Shown in pieces: positions 9,185 to 18,239 of a stretch of 64,000 nt of DNA. The notes under the pieces are model-generated. The model ran no database searches. It was given only the letters and a program-made list of their open reading frames with translations, and was not told the DNA's origin. Origin of the DNA: Tenuibacillus multivorans. Its GTDB lineage: Bacteria > Bacillota > Bacilli > Bacillales > Alkalibacillaceae. The first letter of the stretch is position 1. Every line of letters begins with the position of its first letter. The translations under genes were made by a program, and so were the position numbers. The DNA lies in NCBI RefSeq assembly GCF_900103915.1, contig NZ_FNIG01000006.1, forward strand, positions 151,575 through 215,574, in the 5' to 3' direction.

Positions 9185-9758
9185 CTCTGAATAAACGATA
9201 GTAAATCCCTAATAGAAAATCAATAATAAAATGCGCTACAATCGGAACCAATAGATTATTCGTAATCTCGTAAATATATCCTAGCAAAAATGAAAGGATT
9301 AATACAGATACTAGAAGTACTATTTTATTTAAATATCTAAAATGAACTAAAGCGAATAAAACACTGGCTATGACATATCCAAATGACGTCTGTATAACTC
9401 CCCTAAACAATAACTCTTCCGAAAACGAAACAACAAGTGCTATTAAGAAAATTTGCGGTATAGATAACGATGTAAAAATCCGATTATTAATTCCACCATC
9501 ATCGTAGTATTTTTCTGGTATCCATTTAATAAATATTAAATCAATCATGACGACGGTGACGCCGGGGATCAAACCTAATAACAATAGTTCATTCCAGTTT
9601 AACTTAAAAAGACCGAATAAATGATTAAAGTCATCAAACCATAACCATGCCAAACCAAAAGCTAACAATACAAAAAGTAATTGTGATGCATAAACATTTA
9701 AGAGTAATTCTTTATTTGATAATTGTTTTACGATTTCCGCTTGTGATTGTCTTTTCAT
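9141..9758 (-). CDS. CPBP family intramembrane metalloprotease (YpbD-like)
   Basis: 205-residue polytopic membrane protein of the CAAX prenyl protease 2 / bacteriocin-processing family. Signature residues are EELLFRGVIQ near residue 117 (Glu-Glu and Arg), FALVHF with His, and VAHFIIDFLLG with His near the end, which together form the metal site. The position after recQ matches ypbD of B. subtilis. Its start overlaps the recQ stop by 4 bp and its end overlaps the small membrane protein gene, so the genes are translationally coupled. The substrate is unknown. Confidence 0.85.
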   Translation of the reverse strand: MKRQSQAEIVKQLSNKELLLNVYASQLLFVLLAFGLAWLWFDDFNHLFGLFKLNWNELLLLGLIPGVTVVMIDLIFIKWIPEKYYDDGGINNRIFTSLSIPQIFLIALVVSFSEELLFRGVIQTSFGYVIASVLFALVHFRYLNKIVLLVSVLILSFLLGYIYEITNNLLVPIVAHFIIDFLLGIYYRLFRGDNHERKLSQTLSK

Positions 9759-11233
9759 TGAAACATCTCCTCAAGAATGTTACGCCAATTCTGCTTATAA
9801 TCATGGTGAATGTTTAAATCAATCTCCCATTTATGAATATTAAATCCACAATGATCACAACAATCAAATAAGGCTGGCCGAACATGCTCCTGATAAGGTT
9901 GAAATAGTAAAGCACGTCTACAATCTTCAGCATTAACCCAACGAACTAAATTAATTACACTATTTATTTTTAACTGTTTTCGATGATCGCGGAAAGACTT
10001 TAGTTCCTCTTCGATTTCTGACTGCTGTGTTAGAGTTTGGGTTAGTTTATGAGTATGATAATTCAAAAATCGTAGTTTCGTTTCACTTAATTCAGATTCG
10101 ATGTCAATATTTATACCTTCCTGTTTCGCGTGAAGATACCTTTCTATCTCACTATCATCTGGTAACTCCGATTCAATAATCTGAAAAGGAATGGTTTCAT
10201 CACCTTTTGTATAAAGTAATACACTCACACTTTGTTTGCCATCGCGTCCTGCTCGCCCTGTTTCCTGAATAAATGATTCTAAGTTTGTAGGCAAGTGATA
10301 ATGTATAATGAGTCGAATGTTATCTTTATTGACTCCCATTCCAAAAGCACTAGTACAACAGATAATATCCAATTGATCATGCATAAACTGCTGTTGTATT
10401 AATAACCGATCCTGTTGTTCCATACCGCCATGGTAATAGGCTACTTTTCGTTCAGGAAATTGTTGTTGTAATAGTCCGTACAATTGCTCTGTCATCACTC
10501 TGCTCGAAAAATAAATCATGGTAGGTGCCTTGGCTTGCTCTAATAAATGAATGATTTGCTCCTGCTTTTCTATCTGATTATCTGATTTTAATACACTATA
10601 AGTAATATTTACCCGGTCCATCGGATAAATGATTTTCCTCATGTTGAGCGATAACTGCTTAACAATATCATCCTGGATTTTAGGTGTAGCTGTTGCACTA
10701 AGAGCTAGTACAGTTGGTTCACCTAGTGTTTCTATGACATCCTTCAACCTTAAATAGTCAGGTCTAAATTCATGTCCCCATTGCGATATACAATGGGCTT
10801 CATCAATGACAAACTGCAACACATTGAGTTGCTTAAGTCTATTGATGAATGATTCCTGCTGCAACATCTCGGGAGAGCAATAGATCATACGATATCGATT
10901 AAGATGACTCAATAATTTAGATTTTTGCTCATAGCTTAATAAGCTATTAAGGGCTGTGACACGTTTATAACCCTGTGCACGAAGTAATTTAACCTGATCT
11001 ACCATGAGCGATATCAATGGAGATACGACAATCGTTATCCCCTCGACGATTAAAGAAGGCAATTGATAACAAATCGACTTTCCACTTCCTGTAGGTAATG
11101 TTGCTAAAGTATGCTGATTATCTAAAACAGACTCAATAATCTCCTTTTGCCCTTCTCGAAATGATGAAAAACCAAAATGTTTTTTTAACTGATCCTCTAA
11201 TTTGATTGTTTCTTTATCCATTTGCCATGACAC
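9755..11233 (-). CDS. recQ: RecQ-family ATP-dependent DNA helicase
   Basis: 3'-5' superfamily 2 helicase. Walker A LPTGSGKS (about residue 41), the DEAH box in FVIDEAHCISQWGHEF, the SATAT motif, and motif VI QETGRAGRDG are all present. A C-terminal zinc-binding-like region with CCDHCGF remains, but no HRDC domain is evident at 492 residues, as in the short B. subtilis RecQ (YpbC). It overlaps the ypbB end by 20 bp. GTG at 11233 and ATG at 11221 are both possible starts; neither has a strong ribosome binding site. Confidence 0.93.
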   Translation of the reverse strand: MSWQMDKETIKLEDQLKKHFGFSSFREGQKEIIESVLDNQHTLATLPTGSGKSICYQLPSLIVEGITIVVSPLISLMVDQVKLLRAQGYKRVTALNSLLSYEQKSKLLSHLNRYRMIYCSPEMLQQESFINRLKQLNVLQFVIDEAHCISQWGHEFRPDYLRLKDVIETLGEPTVLALSATATPKIQDDIVKQLSLNMRKIIYPMDRVNITYSVLKSDNQIEKQEQIIHLLEQAKAPTMIYFSSRVMTEQLYGLLQQQFPERKVAYYHGGMEQQDRLLIQQQFMHDQLDIICCTSAFGMGVNKDNIRLIIHYHLPTNLESFIQETGRAGRDGKQSVSVLLYTKGDETIPFQIIESELPDDSEIERYLHAKQEGINIDIESELSETKLRFLNYHTHKLTQTLTQQSEIEEELKSFRDHRKQLKINSVINLVRWVNAEDCRRALLFQPYQEHVRPALFDCCDHCGFNIHKWEIDLNIHHDYKQNWRNILEEMFQ

Positions 11234-12263
11234 TCACTTTAGAATGATTATATTTTGCTAGCACCAAACGTATTTGAAAATAACTGATGTGATCATCTAA
11301 TTGTTCCTTTATTACTTTTAACCTTCTCGTCTCTACCTTTTCGATAACACGAATAATTTTTTCCTCTATATCTTTTGAAACAAATGAGTCAATATCGAAG
11401 TGTTCTAGCTGAGTCGCTATTTCAACAACATGGTCTCGAATGGTGCTAGGGCGCAATTGACGGATATTTTCTATTTCCTTAAGTGTCAATCCATTATTAA
11501 GAAACCGGTATGTTTTTTCTGCTGAATCTGTTATAGATTGATGACGTTTCTGAGATATGAATAGGTTTAATATAGGATACTCCTCCGTATTATACTCTAC
11601 GATTTGAATTAATTGATGAATAGCACTCATCGTGGTCAAATGAATATCTTCTTCGTAAACTTGATAATCATCAGCTAACTGTTTTTTACTCAATCCGATT
11701 CGATTCGCACCAGTAAACTGTTGTACCATTAACTCTGCCTCTAGCTCCCCTATTTGCTCTAAGACTGATTTGAGCTCATTGTGAAATAAATGAACGAGTT
11801 GATCGTGATGTCGATATTTTTTCATTAGTTGCTTAACCTGATATTGAATCTCAACATCATCAATAACCGGAATAAAATGTTTATTCTGTTTATGTATATT
11901 AGATAAAGTTTGGCACACCAACTGAATAGCTGAAAACCAGTCCAAATCTACTCGGTGATATTTAAAACCATTAATCTTGTCCCGAAGATTGCCTGTTTGG
12001 AAATGTATCTTTCCCGTGCATTCAAAGCTTTCGTCTCTTATGATAATCAGATTTTGTGATACAAAACTATCGATCCATCTATGATAGGTTGCTGATCGCA
12101 ATTTTGGATAAATACCATAATAGGGTTGTAGCCCAAACAAATGAATGTCCTGTAGTGTTTGTGAAGACCTTTTCCCTCGTAAAATATGGAAGGCCGACGA
12201 AATCGTACGTTCTCCATTTAATTTATATAACATATGTGAGATTACGTCTTGATAGTGAATCAT
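11214..12263 (-). CDS. ypbB: YpbB-like protein with C-terminal helix-turn-helix
   Basis: 349 residues, matching YpbB of B. subtilis in size and in its place directly upstream of recQ. Near residue 255 there is an HTH-like segment (LNNGLTLKEIENIRQLRPSTIRDH split by a turn) resembling the HTH_40/RQC-type domain found fused to or next to RecQ. Translational coupling with recQ suggests that YpbB works with the helicase, perhaps supplying the DNA-binding part the short RecQ lacks; that is inference. No enzymatic motif is seen. Confidence 0.8.
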   Translation of the reverse strand: MIHYQDVISHMLYKLNGERTISSAFHILRGKRSSQTLQDIHLFGLQPYYGIYPKLRSATYHRWIDSFVSQNLIIIRDESFECTGKIHFQTGNLRDKINGFKYHRVDLDWFSAIQLVCQTLSNIHKQNKHFIPVIDDVEIQYQVKQLMKKYRHHDQLVHLFHNELKSVLEQIGELEAELMVQQFTGANRIGLSKKQLADDYQVYEEDIHLTTMSAIHQLIQIVEYNTEEYPILNLFISQKRHQSITDSAEKTYRFLNNGLTLKEIENIRQLRPSTIRDHVVEIATQLEHFDIDSFVSKDIEEKIIRVIEKVETRRLKVIKEQLDDHISYFQIRLVLAKYNHSKVSVMANG

Positions 12264-12279
12264 CTCCTCACCCCTTTAA

Positions 12280-12308
12280 TTGAATACGAAGTTAAATCGT
12301 AATACAAT
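12280..12308 (+). promoter_or_regulatory. Probable sigma-A promoter of fer
   Basis: TTGAAT at 12280 and TACAAT at 12303 are separated by 17 bp, 35 bp upstream of the fer start codon. The spacing is ideal and both hexamers differ from consensus by one base or two. Confidence 0.6.
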
Positions 12309-12342
12309 GAAATAGTAAAAGTTCAACATAGGAGGATCCTTT

Positions 12343-12588
12343 ATGACTCTTTACACATTCGTCAATCAGGACACTTGCATAGCCTGCGGAGCATGTGGTG
12401 CTAATGCCCCTGATATTTTTAATTATAACGAAATGGGCGTTGCTTATAATTTACTAGACAACAATCAAGGAACATTAAACATTCCCAAGGCTTTACATGA
12501 TGATCTAGAAGATGCGTATGAAGGCTGCCCAACTGAATCCATCAAATTGTCTAAAATACCATTTAACAGTCGATATATTAACAGTTAA
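12343..12588 (+). CDS. fer: 4Fe-4S ferredoxin
   Basis: 81-residue low-potential electron carrier with a single [4Fe-4S] cluster. Ligand cysteines are C12, C15 and C18 (CxxCxxC) and C62, followed by Pro. Only one cluster motif is present, as in Bacillus Fer proteins. It is strongly acidic. It lies divergent from ypbB, as in B. subtilis, behind a good AGGAGG site. Likely electron partners such as P450s or desaturases are not encoded nearby. Confidence 0.94.
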   Translation: MTLYTFVNQDTCIACGACGANAPDIFNYNEMGVAYNLLDNNQGTLNIPKALHDDLEDAYEGCPTESIKLSKIPFNSRYINS

Positions 12589-12596
12589 ATATCGTT

Positions 12597-13052
12597 CTAT
12601 TTTTCTTCTACTATTTGATTAAAATGACGTTCTGCCGCTTTTTTATAAAAACTACTAAATAAACGTAGGCCCATTTGATCAACAATACGAAAATATAGGC
12701 TAACTCTATTTTGTTGTAGGATATAACCATTACGTTCTTCTATCGTTTTCCACCAAGTGTGGTGACTAACCCGATTATGGTTATATGCTATATGCTTTCG
12801 TCTAATCGTTTGTAATAAATATATGACGTCGTTTTCACCTAGCTCCTGTTGAATAATAGAACTATCACGAAAGATTGACGCAAAAGTCACGATAACCGGC
12901 CAATTCGCTTCAATTCTTCCCTTCTCGATTTGCAACAATGTTTTTTTAGAAATACCTAGAATATCAGACATTTGCTCCTGAGTATAATCAAATTCAGTTC
13001 GAACGACTTTAATTTTTGTTGATAGGATTTGACGTAAATCATGTTCATTCAC
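12597..13052 (-). CDS. XRE-family helix-turn-helix transcriptional regulator
   Basis: 151 residues with an N-terminal HTH (residues about 13-55: a YTQEQMSDILGISKKTLLQIEKG core) typical of the Cro/CI family. The remaining 95 residues are basic and aromatic-rich and match no domain I recognise. The gene converges on fer (8 bp apart) and diverges from ppa. The target is unknown; autoregulation or control of ppa from the shared 13053-13168 gap is possible. It has no recognisable counterpart in the B. subtilis arrangement of this region. Confidence 0.75.
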   Translation of the reverse strand: MNEHDLRQILSTKIKVVRTEFDYTQEQMSDILGISKKTLLQIEKGRIEANWPVIVTFASIFRDSSIIQQELGENDVIYLLQTIRRKHIAYNHNRVSHHTWWKTIEERNGYILQQNRVSLYFRIVDQMGLRLFSSFYKKAAERHFNQIVEEK

Positions 13053-13123
13053 TATGATCCCTCACAGTTTTGTCATTATATATCATTTTACCATTAATCT
13101 TGCTTTTCTTACTATATAAAGAT

Positions 13124-13132
13124 TGATATAAT
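13124..13132 (+). promoter_or_regulatory. Extended -10 element of the ppa promoter
   Basis: TGATATAAT, an extended -10 with a perfect TATAAT, 36 bp upstream of the ppa start. No clear -35 hexamer is seen at 17 bp, which is usual for extended -10 promoters. Confidence 0.5.
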
Positions 13133-13168
13133 GAGTAATCGAAGAATGCAAATAAAGGAGGACTAACC

Positions 13169-13663
13169 GTGCCAGAAAACAAAATTGTAGATGTTTTCGT
13201 AGAAATTCCTACAGGAAGTCAAAACAAATATGAATATGATAAAGAAAAAGGAGTCTTTAAACTAGACCGTGTACTTTTCTCACCACAGTTTTATCCCGCA
13301 GAATACGGTTACTTAGATGAAACGTTAGCATTAGATGATGATCCGTTAGATGCTCTTGTTTTAGTAACAAATCCTACATTTCCGGGATGTGTCATTGAAT
13401 CACGTGTCATTGGATTCTTGAACATGATTGATAGTGGTGAGGAAGATCAGAAGCTTCTTGCTGTACCTGTTGAGGATCCACGATTTAAAGATGTTTACAC
13501 ATTAGATGACGTTCCACAGCATAAATTAGACGAGATCTCACATTTTTTCCAAACATATAAGGACTTACAAGGTAAGAAAACAGAAATTGGAGAATGGGAA
13601 GGTCCTAAAGAGGCTAGCCAACTAATTGATGAATGTATCCAGCGTTATCAAAATAAAAGATAA
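13169..13663 (+). CDS. ppa: Family I inorganic pyrophosphatase
   Basis: Soluble Mg-dependent pyrophosphatase that hydrolyses PPi and drives biosynthetic reactions. The family I signature DDDPLDALVL is at about residues 55-64, with the upstream YPAEYGYL substrate-binding strand. 164 residues is normal. B. subtilis instead has a family II enzyme, so family I points to a different bacillar lineage. The start is GTG at 13169 behind AAAGGAGG; a strong terminator follows. Confidence 0.94.
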   Translation: MPENKIVDVFVEIPTGSQNKYEYDKEKGVFKLDRVLFSPQFYPAEYGYLDETLALDDDPLDALVLVTNPTFPGCVIESRVIGFLNMIDSGEEDQKLLAVPVEDPRFKDVYTLDDVPQHKLDEISHFFQTYKDLQGKKTEIGEWEGPKEASQLIDECIQRYQNKR

Positions 13664-13673
13664 TTAAAGATAA

Positions 13674-13712
13674 GCCTGTTACCAGAATCGCTGGTAACAG
13701 GCTTTGTTTTTT
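13674..13712 (+). terminator. Rho-independent terminator after ppa
   Basis: Perfect 12-bp stem GCCTGTTACCAG / CTGGTAACAGGC with a 5-base loop and a T-rich tail TTTGTTTTTT, 11 bp after the ppa stop. Confidence 0.95.
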
Positions 13713-13735
13713 GTATACTTTCTTTATTCAGTGCA

Positions 13736-13813
13736 GTTGAAATACACTTCGCTTTCCGCAGGCTCAGGACGTGGCCGCTTTTAGCCGAACCAGGAGTCTC
13801 CGTGTATTTCAAC
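13736..13813. repeat. Palindromic interspersed repeat, long form (copy A)
   Basis: A 78-bp element bounded by a perfect 12-bp inverted repeat (GTTGAAATACAC / GTGTATTTCAAC). It contains CACTTCGC near the left end, a GC-rich centre and AGGAGTC near the right end. The same ends and flanking motifs recur at 36379-36435 in a shorter form. It is more GC-rich than its surroundings and encodes nothing obvious. It lies between the convergent ppa and rsiX genes. A small non-autonomous mobile or REP-like element is the likely explanation. Confidence 0.8.
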
Positions 13814-13866
13814 GACTAAACAGGATTATTCAATTTAATTTGTTAAATGCAAGATTTTTATAATTC

Positions 13867-15090
13867 TTATCGAGGATTAATGTATGCAGGTACTTGGACT
13901 GGTTCATCTAATTGATAAGGTCCAACTTGAGTCATCCCTAAATTATTAAAATCCACTTGTTCATAGCCAAAGGATTTGGCTGTTAAAAGAATTGATTCAA
14001 TTATATAAGGAATTTCAGTTGACTCAGCTAATTGTTCTGGGTTTAGAAAGCGAATGTTTAGTACCGGGTCCTGACCCTCAATTTCTATATTAACGTTATT
14101 AGGTACTGGTGCTTTGATATTAAATGCTTCTTCACTAACCTTTAATTCCTCTATAGCTTCTTCAATCGATGCACCATTCATCAAAACCTTTTCAATCCAA
14201 AACAGTTCATCTGATTGTGGCTGGTACAGTTTATAAGCTTTAAGTTGATTTTCAAAAGTTACTTCTTCAACCTCACCGACATGAGCCAAACTAACAGGAT
14301 CTCCATTGGGATCACGAACGGCTACTTTTTCGTGACCTAAATATTGAAAATACCGGATGACCTCCATCGCAACCCTTTCTATGGCAGTTCCATCTTGAAG
14401 CTCTGTTTCATCCATTTCTAAAATAGGAATGTTTTGATCGTTCATACCGATAAACGTAATAGAACTCAATACATCACTACTTAATCCCCATTCATCATCC
14501 ATGATAAGTTCGCGCGACTGATTAAAAAACTCATAAGGATCCTGATCATTCATTTCCACTGTAATTGGAGCAAAATACTGCACTTGGTTATCGGGAATGA
14601 TAAACGTGACGAATTGTTTACCTTGTGACTCATCTTGTGTCACAACCATGGATGAATTAGCATCTACCTCCTGCATACTAAACTGTTGGTTTTCATCATC
14701 ATTTGATGCTCCCCCCATATCTTGATTACCTTGGCCATCTTGATTATACTCTTCTATTTCAGCCATTTCAGCATCTCCAGAGGAGGCACTTTCATTTGCA
14801 GATTCATTTGTTTCGGCTTGATCAACCGAATCCTCTATACTTTGATAAGTTTTCATTTCATCTGCCGTTTGATTTGTATTGATAAACTGTAATCCAATAA
14901 TAAATACTAATACTAAGGCAGCAGCTGACGTTATTGCTGGAATAATCCAACCTCTCTTGGCATGTTTCCTTATTTTTCTTTGATTCACTTGCTTAGATAT
15001 TTGATTATAATAGTCATCAAATGAACGTGAATCGTTAATTTTGGGCATTTCAGATAATGTTTTCTCTATCTCATCATTCTGTTTTTTCAT
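13867..15090 (-). CDS. rsiX: Anti-sigma-X factor RsiX
   Basis: 407-residue membrane-anchored regulator: cytoplasmic N-terminus (about 1-45) that would hold sigma-X, one membrane helix (about 48-68), an acidic Ser/Asn/Gln-rich linker, and a large extracytoplasmic domain. The gene follows sigX with a 4-bp ATGA overlap, the standard sigma/anti-sigma arrangement, and sits next to resE as in B. subtilis. It is longer than B. subtilis RsiX (about 370), mostly through the linker. Identification rests on topology and position rather than a catalytic motif. Confidence 0.85.
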   Translation of the reverse strand: MKKQNDEIEKTLSEMPKINDSRSFDDYYNQISKQVNQRKIRKHAKRGWIIPAITSAAALVLVFIIGLQFINTNQTADEMKTYQSIEDSVDQAETNESANESASSGDAEMAEIEEYNQDGQGNQDMGGASNDDENQQFSMQEVDANSSMVVTQDESQGKQFVTFIIPDNQVQYFAPITVEMNDQDPYEFFNQSRELIMDDEWGLSSDVLSSITFIGMNDQNIPILEMDETELQDGTAIERVAMEVIRYFQYLGHEKVAVRDPNGDPVSLAHVGEVEEVTFENQLKAYKLYQPQSDELFWIEKVLMNGASIEEAIEELKVSEEAFNIKAPVPNNVNIEIEGQDPVLNIRFLNPEQLAESTEIPYIIESILLTAKSFGYEQVDFNNLGMTQVGPYQLDEPVQVPAYINPR

Positions 15091-15617
15091 TCTTCATGCC
15101 CTCCTTTTCTTTGAAGCATCCTATCCTTCAAAGCGTTAATCGCTCGATGTTGAGTCGTTTTAACTTTACTTGTTGACCAATTGAGGATATCAGCTGTTTC
15201 TTTAATTGACATTTGTTGAATATATCTAAGAATAATGACCATGCGTTGATCGTTTGAACATTTATCAAGACACTGATACATCATTTGGACTTCTTCACTT
15301 TTTTCAGCTAATTCTTCTGGAGTTGGTTTGTTATCCTTTAATAAATTACCATGTTGTTCAAAATCAAAACCATCTGCATGTCGTTTTTTTCGTCGACCTT
15401 GTTTTCTAAAAAAATCAATGGTGACATGGCGAGCAATTGAAAACAACCAGGTTTTTTGACTACTTTTTCCTGCGAACGTATCGTATGATTGCAGGACTCT
15501 AATATAAACTTCTTGTACTAAATCTTCAGTCGTAGGTTTATCCTTTACCATATAAAATATAAATTGATATAAGTCCTGATGAAATTCATCATACAATTCT
15601 TGAAAGGACTCTCTCAT
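15087..15617 (-). CDS. sigX: ECF RNA polymerase sigma factor SigX
   Basis: Extracytoplasmic-function sigma factor. Region 2 is recognisable by LVQEVYIRVLQSYDTF and the following KTWLFSIARHVTIDFFR, and region 4 by the helix-turn-helix around QMSIKETADILNWSTSKVKTT split by the turn. B. subtilis SigX controls genes that alter cell-surface charge and lipid composition. ATG at 15617 (seven bases after GGAGG) is preferred over an adjacent GTG at 15620. It lies downstream of resE, with rsiX overlapping its end. Confidence 0.9.
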   Translation of the reverse strand: MRESFQELYDEFHQDLYQFIFYMVKDKPTTEDLVQEVYIRVLQSYDTFAGKSSQKTWLFSIARHVTIDFFRKQGRRKKRHADGFDFEQHGNLLKDNKPTPEELAEKSEEVQMMYQCLDKCSNDQRMVIILRYIQQMSIKETADILNWSTSKVKTTQHRAINALKDRMLQRKGGHEE

Positions 15618-15698
15618 CACAGAGCCTCCGTTCTCAATATTATTAGTCGAAAATGATAATAAAAAGTTACAACTTCATATATTTTATCATAAAGAAAA

Positions 15699-15740
15699 GC
15701 AGCATTATAGATGTAATGAAGCTTTCATCCGTAACGCTGC
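15699..15740 (-). terminator. Possible terminator after resE
   Basis: On the minus strand GCAGC and GCTGC enclose a nested imperfect hairpin (GATGAAAGCTTCATTACATC), followed by TTTTCTTT. It lies just after the resE stop and before sigX, so resE and sigX may be only partly cotranscribed. Confidence 0.5.
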
Positions 15741-15748
15741 CAACTATA

Positions 15749-17500
15749 TCAGTCTTCTTTTTTAGGAATCGTGAATGTAAAGGTAGTACCTTCACTCTCT
15801 TTACTTTTAGCATATATTGACCCGTTATGGGCTTCAATAATATGCTTCGCAATCGATAGCCCAAGTCCGGTACCTTTCTTTTTACCATTACGTGTCCGCG
15901 ACTTGTCACTTTTATAAAAGCGCTCGAAAATAAATGGTAAATCTTCCTCAGGTATACCTGACCCATTATCTTTAATATGAATGACTAATTCATTTTTCTG
16001 TTCTTCTACATCTATCGTAATTTTTCCATCTTCATTGGTATGCCTTAAAGCATTATCAATTAAATTCGTCATGACTTGTTCGATACGATCAGGATCAAAA
16101 TAGTACTCGATACCAGAAGGGACATTCGTCCGTAGCTCGATTTCCTGTTCCTCAAAAAGTGAACTAAATTTCTTTATGACTCGATCGATAAATGGCTTAA
16201 CTGGGACTTTCGCGTGATTAATTTGAATATGTCCTGCTTCCATTCGTGCTAAATCTAATAATTCATTTACTAAACGGTTCATACGTAATGATTCATCATA
16301 AATAATTTGGGCAAGCTCCTGTTTTTCCTCTTTAGATTCAGCAATATCATCGACAATCGCTTCAGCATACCCTTGCATCATTGATATTGGTGTTCTTAAT
16401 TCATGCGACACATTAGCAAGAAAATCTTTTCGTAGCTTATCAAGCTGTCTTTCCTCTGTCATATCTCGAATAATAGCGACGGCCCCACGTACAGAACCTT
16501 CAATATAAAGGGGTGTCATAATAAGCACGAAATTGCGCCCAACCGCCACAATCTCTTTTGTATATTCATTCTCTTCTTCAATAACTTTTTGAAAATGATT
16601 GCGTAATTCAACCGGCAAGGAATGCGGCTCTTCTTCTTTTGTGAAATTAATTTGAGCCAAAAATTGCTCTGCCGGAGGGTTAATCAACATGACACCTAAT
16701 TGTTTATTAACCGTAATAACACCGTCAGCTAATGATCTTAAAATGCTTGAAAGCTGTGATTTTTCTTGATTCAAAGCCGTAATATGATAGTTTAATTGTC
16801 TTCTCATTCGATTAAACGAAATTGCCAATTCTCCAATTTCATCATGCGTTAAAACTGGAACCTTTGTATGGAACTCACCTTTTGATAATTCGCCAGCTGC
16901 TTTACGCATTTTCATTAATGGTGCTGTAATCCTGCTTGTTAAGAAGAAGGCAAAGATCGTTGTTAATATAATGGCCACCGTAGCAGCAATTAATATTAGT
17001 TTTGTTGCTCTTGTTGTCGTTTCTTCTACAACATCTAAAGATTGATAGACATAAATGGCACCATTTTGATCTGCCGTTGGAATACCGACAATAATAATTT
17101 CAGCATTTCCATTTGGAACTTCCGTTATTTTCTTAACTGACTCATTGGCACCAAATACATGATTGATATCAATATTACCTACAAACCAGCTCGGATCTAT
17201 ATTTGGTAATGTATTGGTTTCTATATCATTTTGCCAGTATTGATGTTCGTTAAAAAACACCGTTACACGCGTCTGCGGAGCAAGTAGCTGATCGATCGTA
17301 TTGAGTGTTAATGACAAATCCTCGTGTTCTTCAATAATGGAAGATACATTCTCAGCTTCATTCATGAGGCTTTCCTCGGCTTCTTCAACATAAAAGTTCT
17401 CAAAAAATTCCAGTAGAAAGATGGTTAGAATCATTAAAACAAAAGCAACTAACAAAATAATCGTAAACCATAATTTGAATACGACGCTACGCCAGAGCAT
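15749..17500 (-). CDS. resE: Sensor histidine kinase ResE
   Basis: 583-residue membrane sensor: two helices (about 8-30 and 170-190) flanking an extracytoplasmic domain, then HAMP, PAS (about 245-350), HisKA with the phosphorylated His in FLANVSHELRTP, and an ATPase with N-box NLIDNALRHT, DNGSGIP and GTGLGLSIAKH. ResE phosphorylates ResD and in B. subtilis governs respiration under low oxygen and nitric oxide. Its ATG overlaps the resD stop by one base. Confidence 0.94.
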   Translation of the reverse strand: MLWRSVVFKLWFTIILLVAFVLMILTIFLLEFFENFYVEEAEESLMNEAENVSSIIEEHEDLSLTLNTIDQLLAPQTRVTVFFNEHQYWQNDIETNTLPNIDPSWFVGNIDINHVFGANESVKKITEVPNGNAEIIIVGIPTADQNGAIYVYQSLDVVEETTTRATKLILIAATVAIILTTIFAFFLTSRITAPLMKMRKAAGELSKGEFHTKVPVLTHDEIGELAISFNRMRRQLNYHITALNQEKSQLSSILRSLADGVITVNKQLGVMLINPPAEQFLAQINFTKEEEPHSLPVELRNHFQKVIEEENEYTKEIVAVGRNFVLIMTPLYIEGSVRGAVAIIRDMTEERQLDKLRKDFLANVSHELRTPISMMQGYAEAIVDDIAESKEEKQELAQIIYDESLRMNRLVNELLDLARMEAGHIQINHAKVPVKPFIDRVIKKFSSLFEEQEIELRTNVPSGIEYYFDPDRIEQVMTNLIDNALRHTNEDGKITIDVEEQKNELVIHIKDNGSGIPEEDLPFIFERFYKSDKSRTRNGKKKGTGLGLSIAKHIIEAHNGSIYAKSKESEGTTFTFTIPKKED

Positions 17501-18216
17501 TATGCATCCATAACCTCAAATTTATATCCGATTCCCCACACAGTGACAATCATACTGGCTGCATCTTCAGAAACTTTACTTAATTTTTCGCGAAGTCGTT
17601 TCACATGCGTATCAACAGTCCTTAAATCACCGAAAAATTCGTATTCCCAAACTTCTTTAAGTAACTCTTCTCGATCAAAGACCTTATCTGGTGTTTTCGC
17701 TAAGTAGTAAAGTAATTCATATTCTTTTGGTGTTAGGTTAACTTCAGTGCCATCTGCGAGAACTCGATGAGCGTCCTTATCGATTGTTAAATGTGGGTAA
17801 ACAATGACATCATGTGTATCTGTGTCTGTACGTAAATATTTTGTTGAAGAAGATCTTCTTAATAAAGCTTTTACTCTCAACACGACTTCTCTTGGACTGA
17901 ATGGTTTAACGATATAATCATCTGCTCCAACTTCAAAGCCTTGTACACGGTTTGACTCTTCTCCCTTAGCAGTTAACATAATTACTGGTGTTGCCTTACG
18001 TTCTCGAAGTTGTGTGCATACTTCTATTCCGTCCATCTCAGGTAACATAAGATCTAATAAAATTAAATCATAGTCTTGATCTAAAGCTTTTTGAAGGGCT
18101 TCACGGCCATCCTCAGCTTCATTGATTTCAAATTCTTCCCTTTCTAAATATAACTTTAACAAGCGACGAATACGCTCTTCGTCATCAACCACTAAAATTT
18201 TTGCTTGTTCAGCCAT
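17500..18216 (-). CDS. resD: Response regulator ResD
   Basis: OmpR-family regulator of aerobic and anaerobic respiration genes. Receiver domain residues 1-120: VVDDE near residue 9, the phosphoacceptor Asp in LLDLMLPEMDG, and the KPF switch segment; then a winged-helix DNA-binding domain ending GIGYKFE. The start is placed at ATG 18216, nine bases after AGGAG; a TTG three codons upstream is also in frame. It lies between resC and resE in the canonical resABCDE order. Confidence 0.95.
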   Translation of the reverse strand: MAEQAKILVVDDEERIRRLLKLYLEREEFEINEAEDGREALQKALDQDYDLILLDLMLPEMDGIEVCTQLRERKATPVIMLTAKGEESNRVQGFEVGADDYIVKPFSPREVVLRVKALLRRSSSTKYLRTDTDTHDVIVYPHLTIDKDAHRVLADGTEVNLTPKEYELLYYLAKTPDKVFDREELLKEVWEYEFFGDLRTVDTHVKRLREKLSKVSEDAASMIVTVWGIGYKFEVMDA

Positions 18217-18239
18217 GTAAGACAACTCCTTTACTATAA

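Noticed and set aside
15667..15966. Open frame of 99 codons overlapping the end of resE in another frame
   Set aside because: It overlaps the conserved kinase ATPase domain, has no family pattern and no ribosome binding site.
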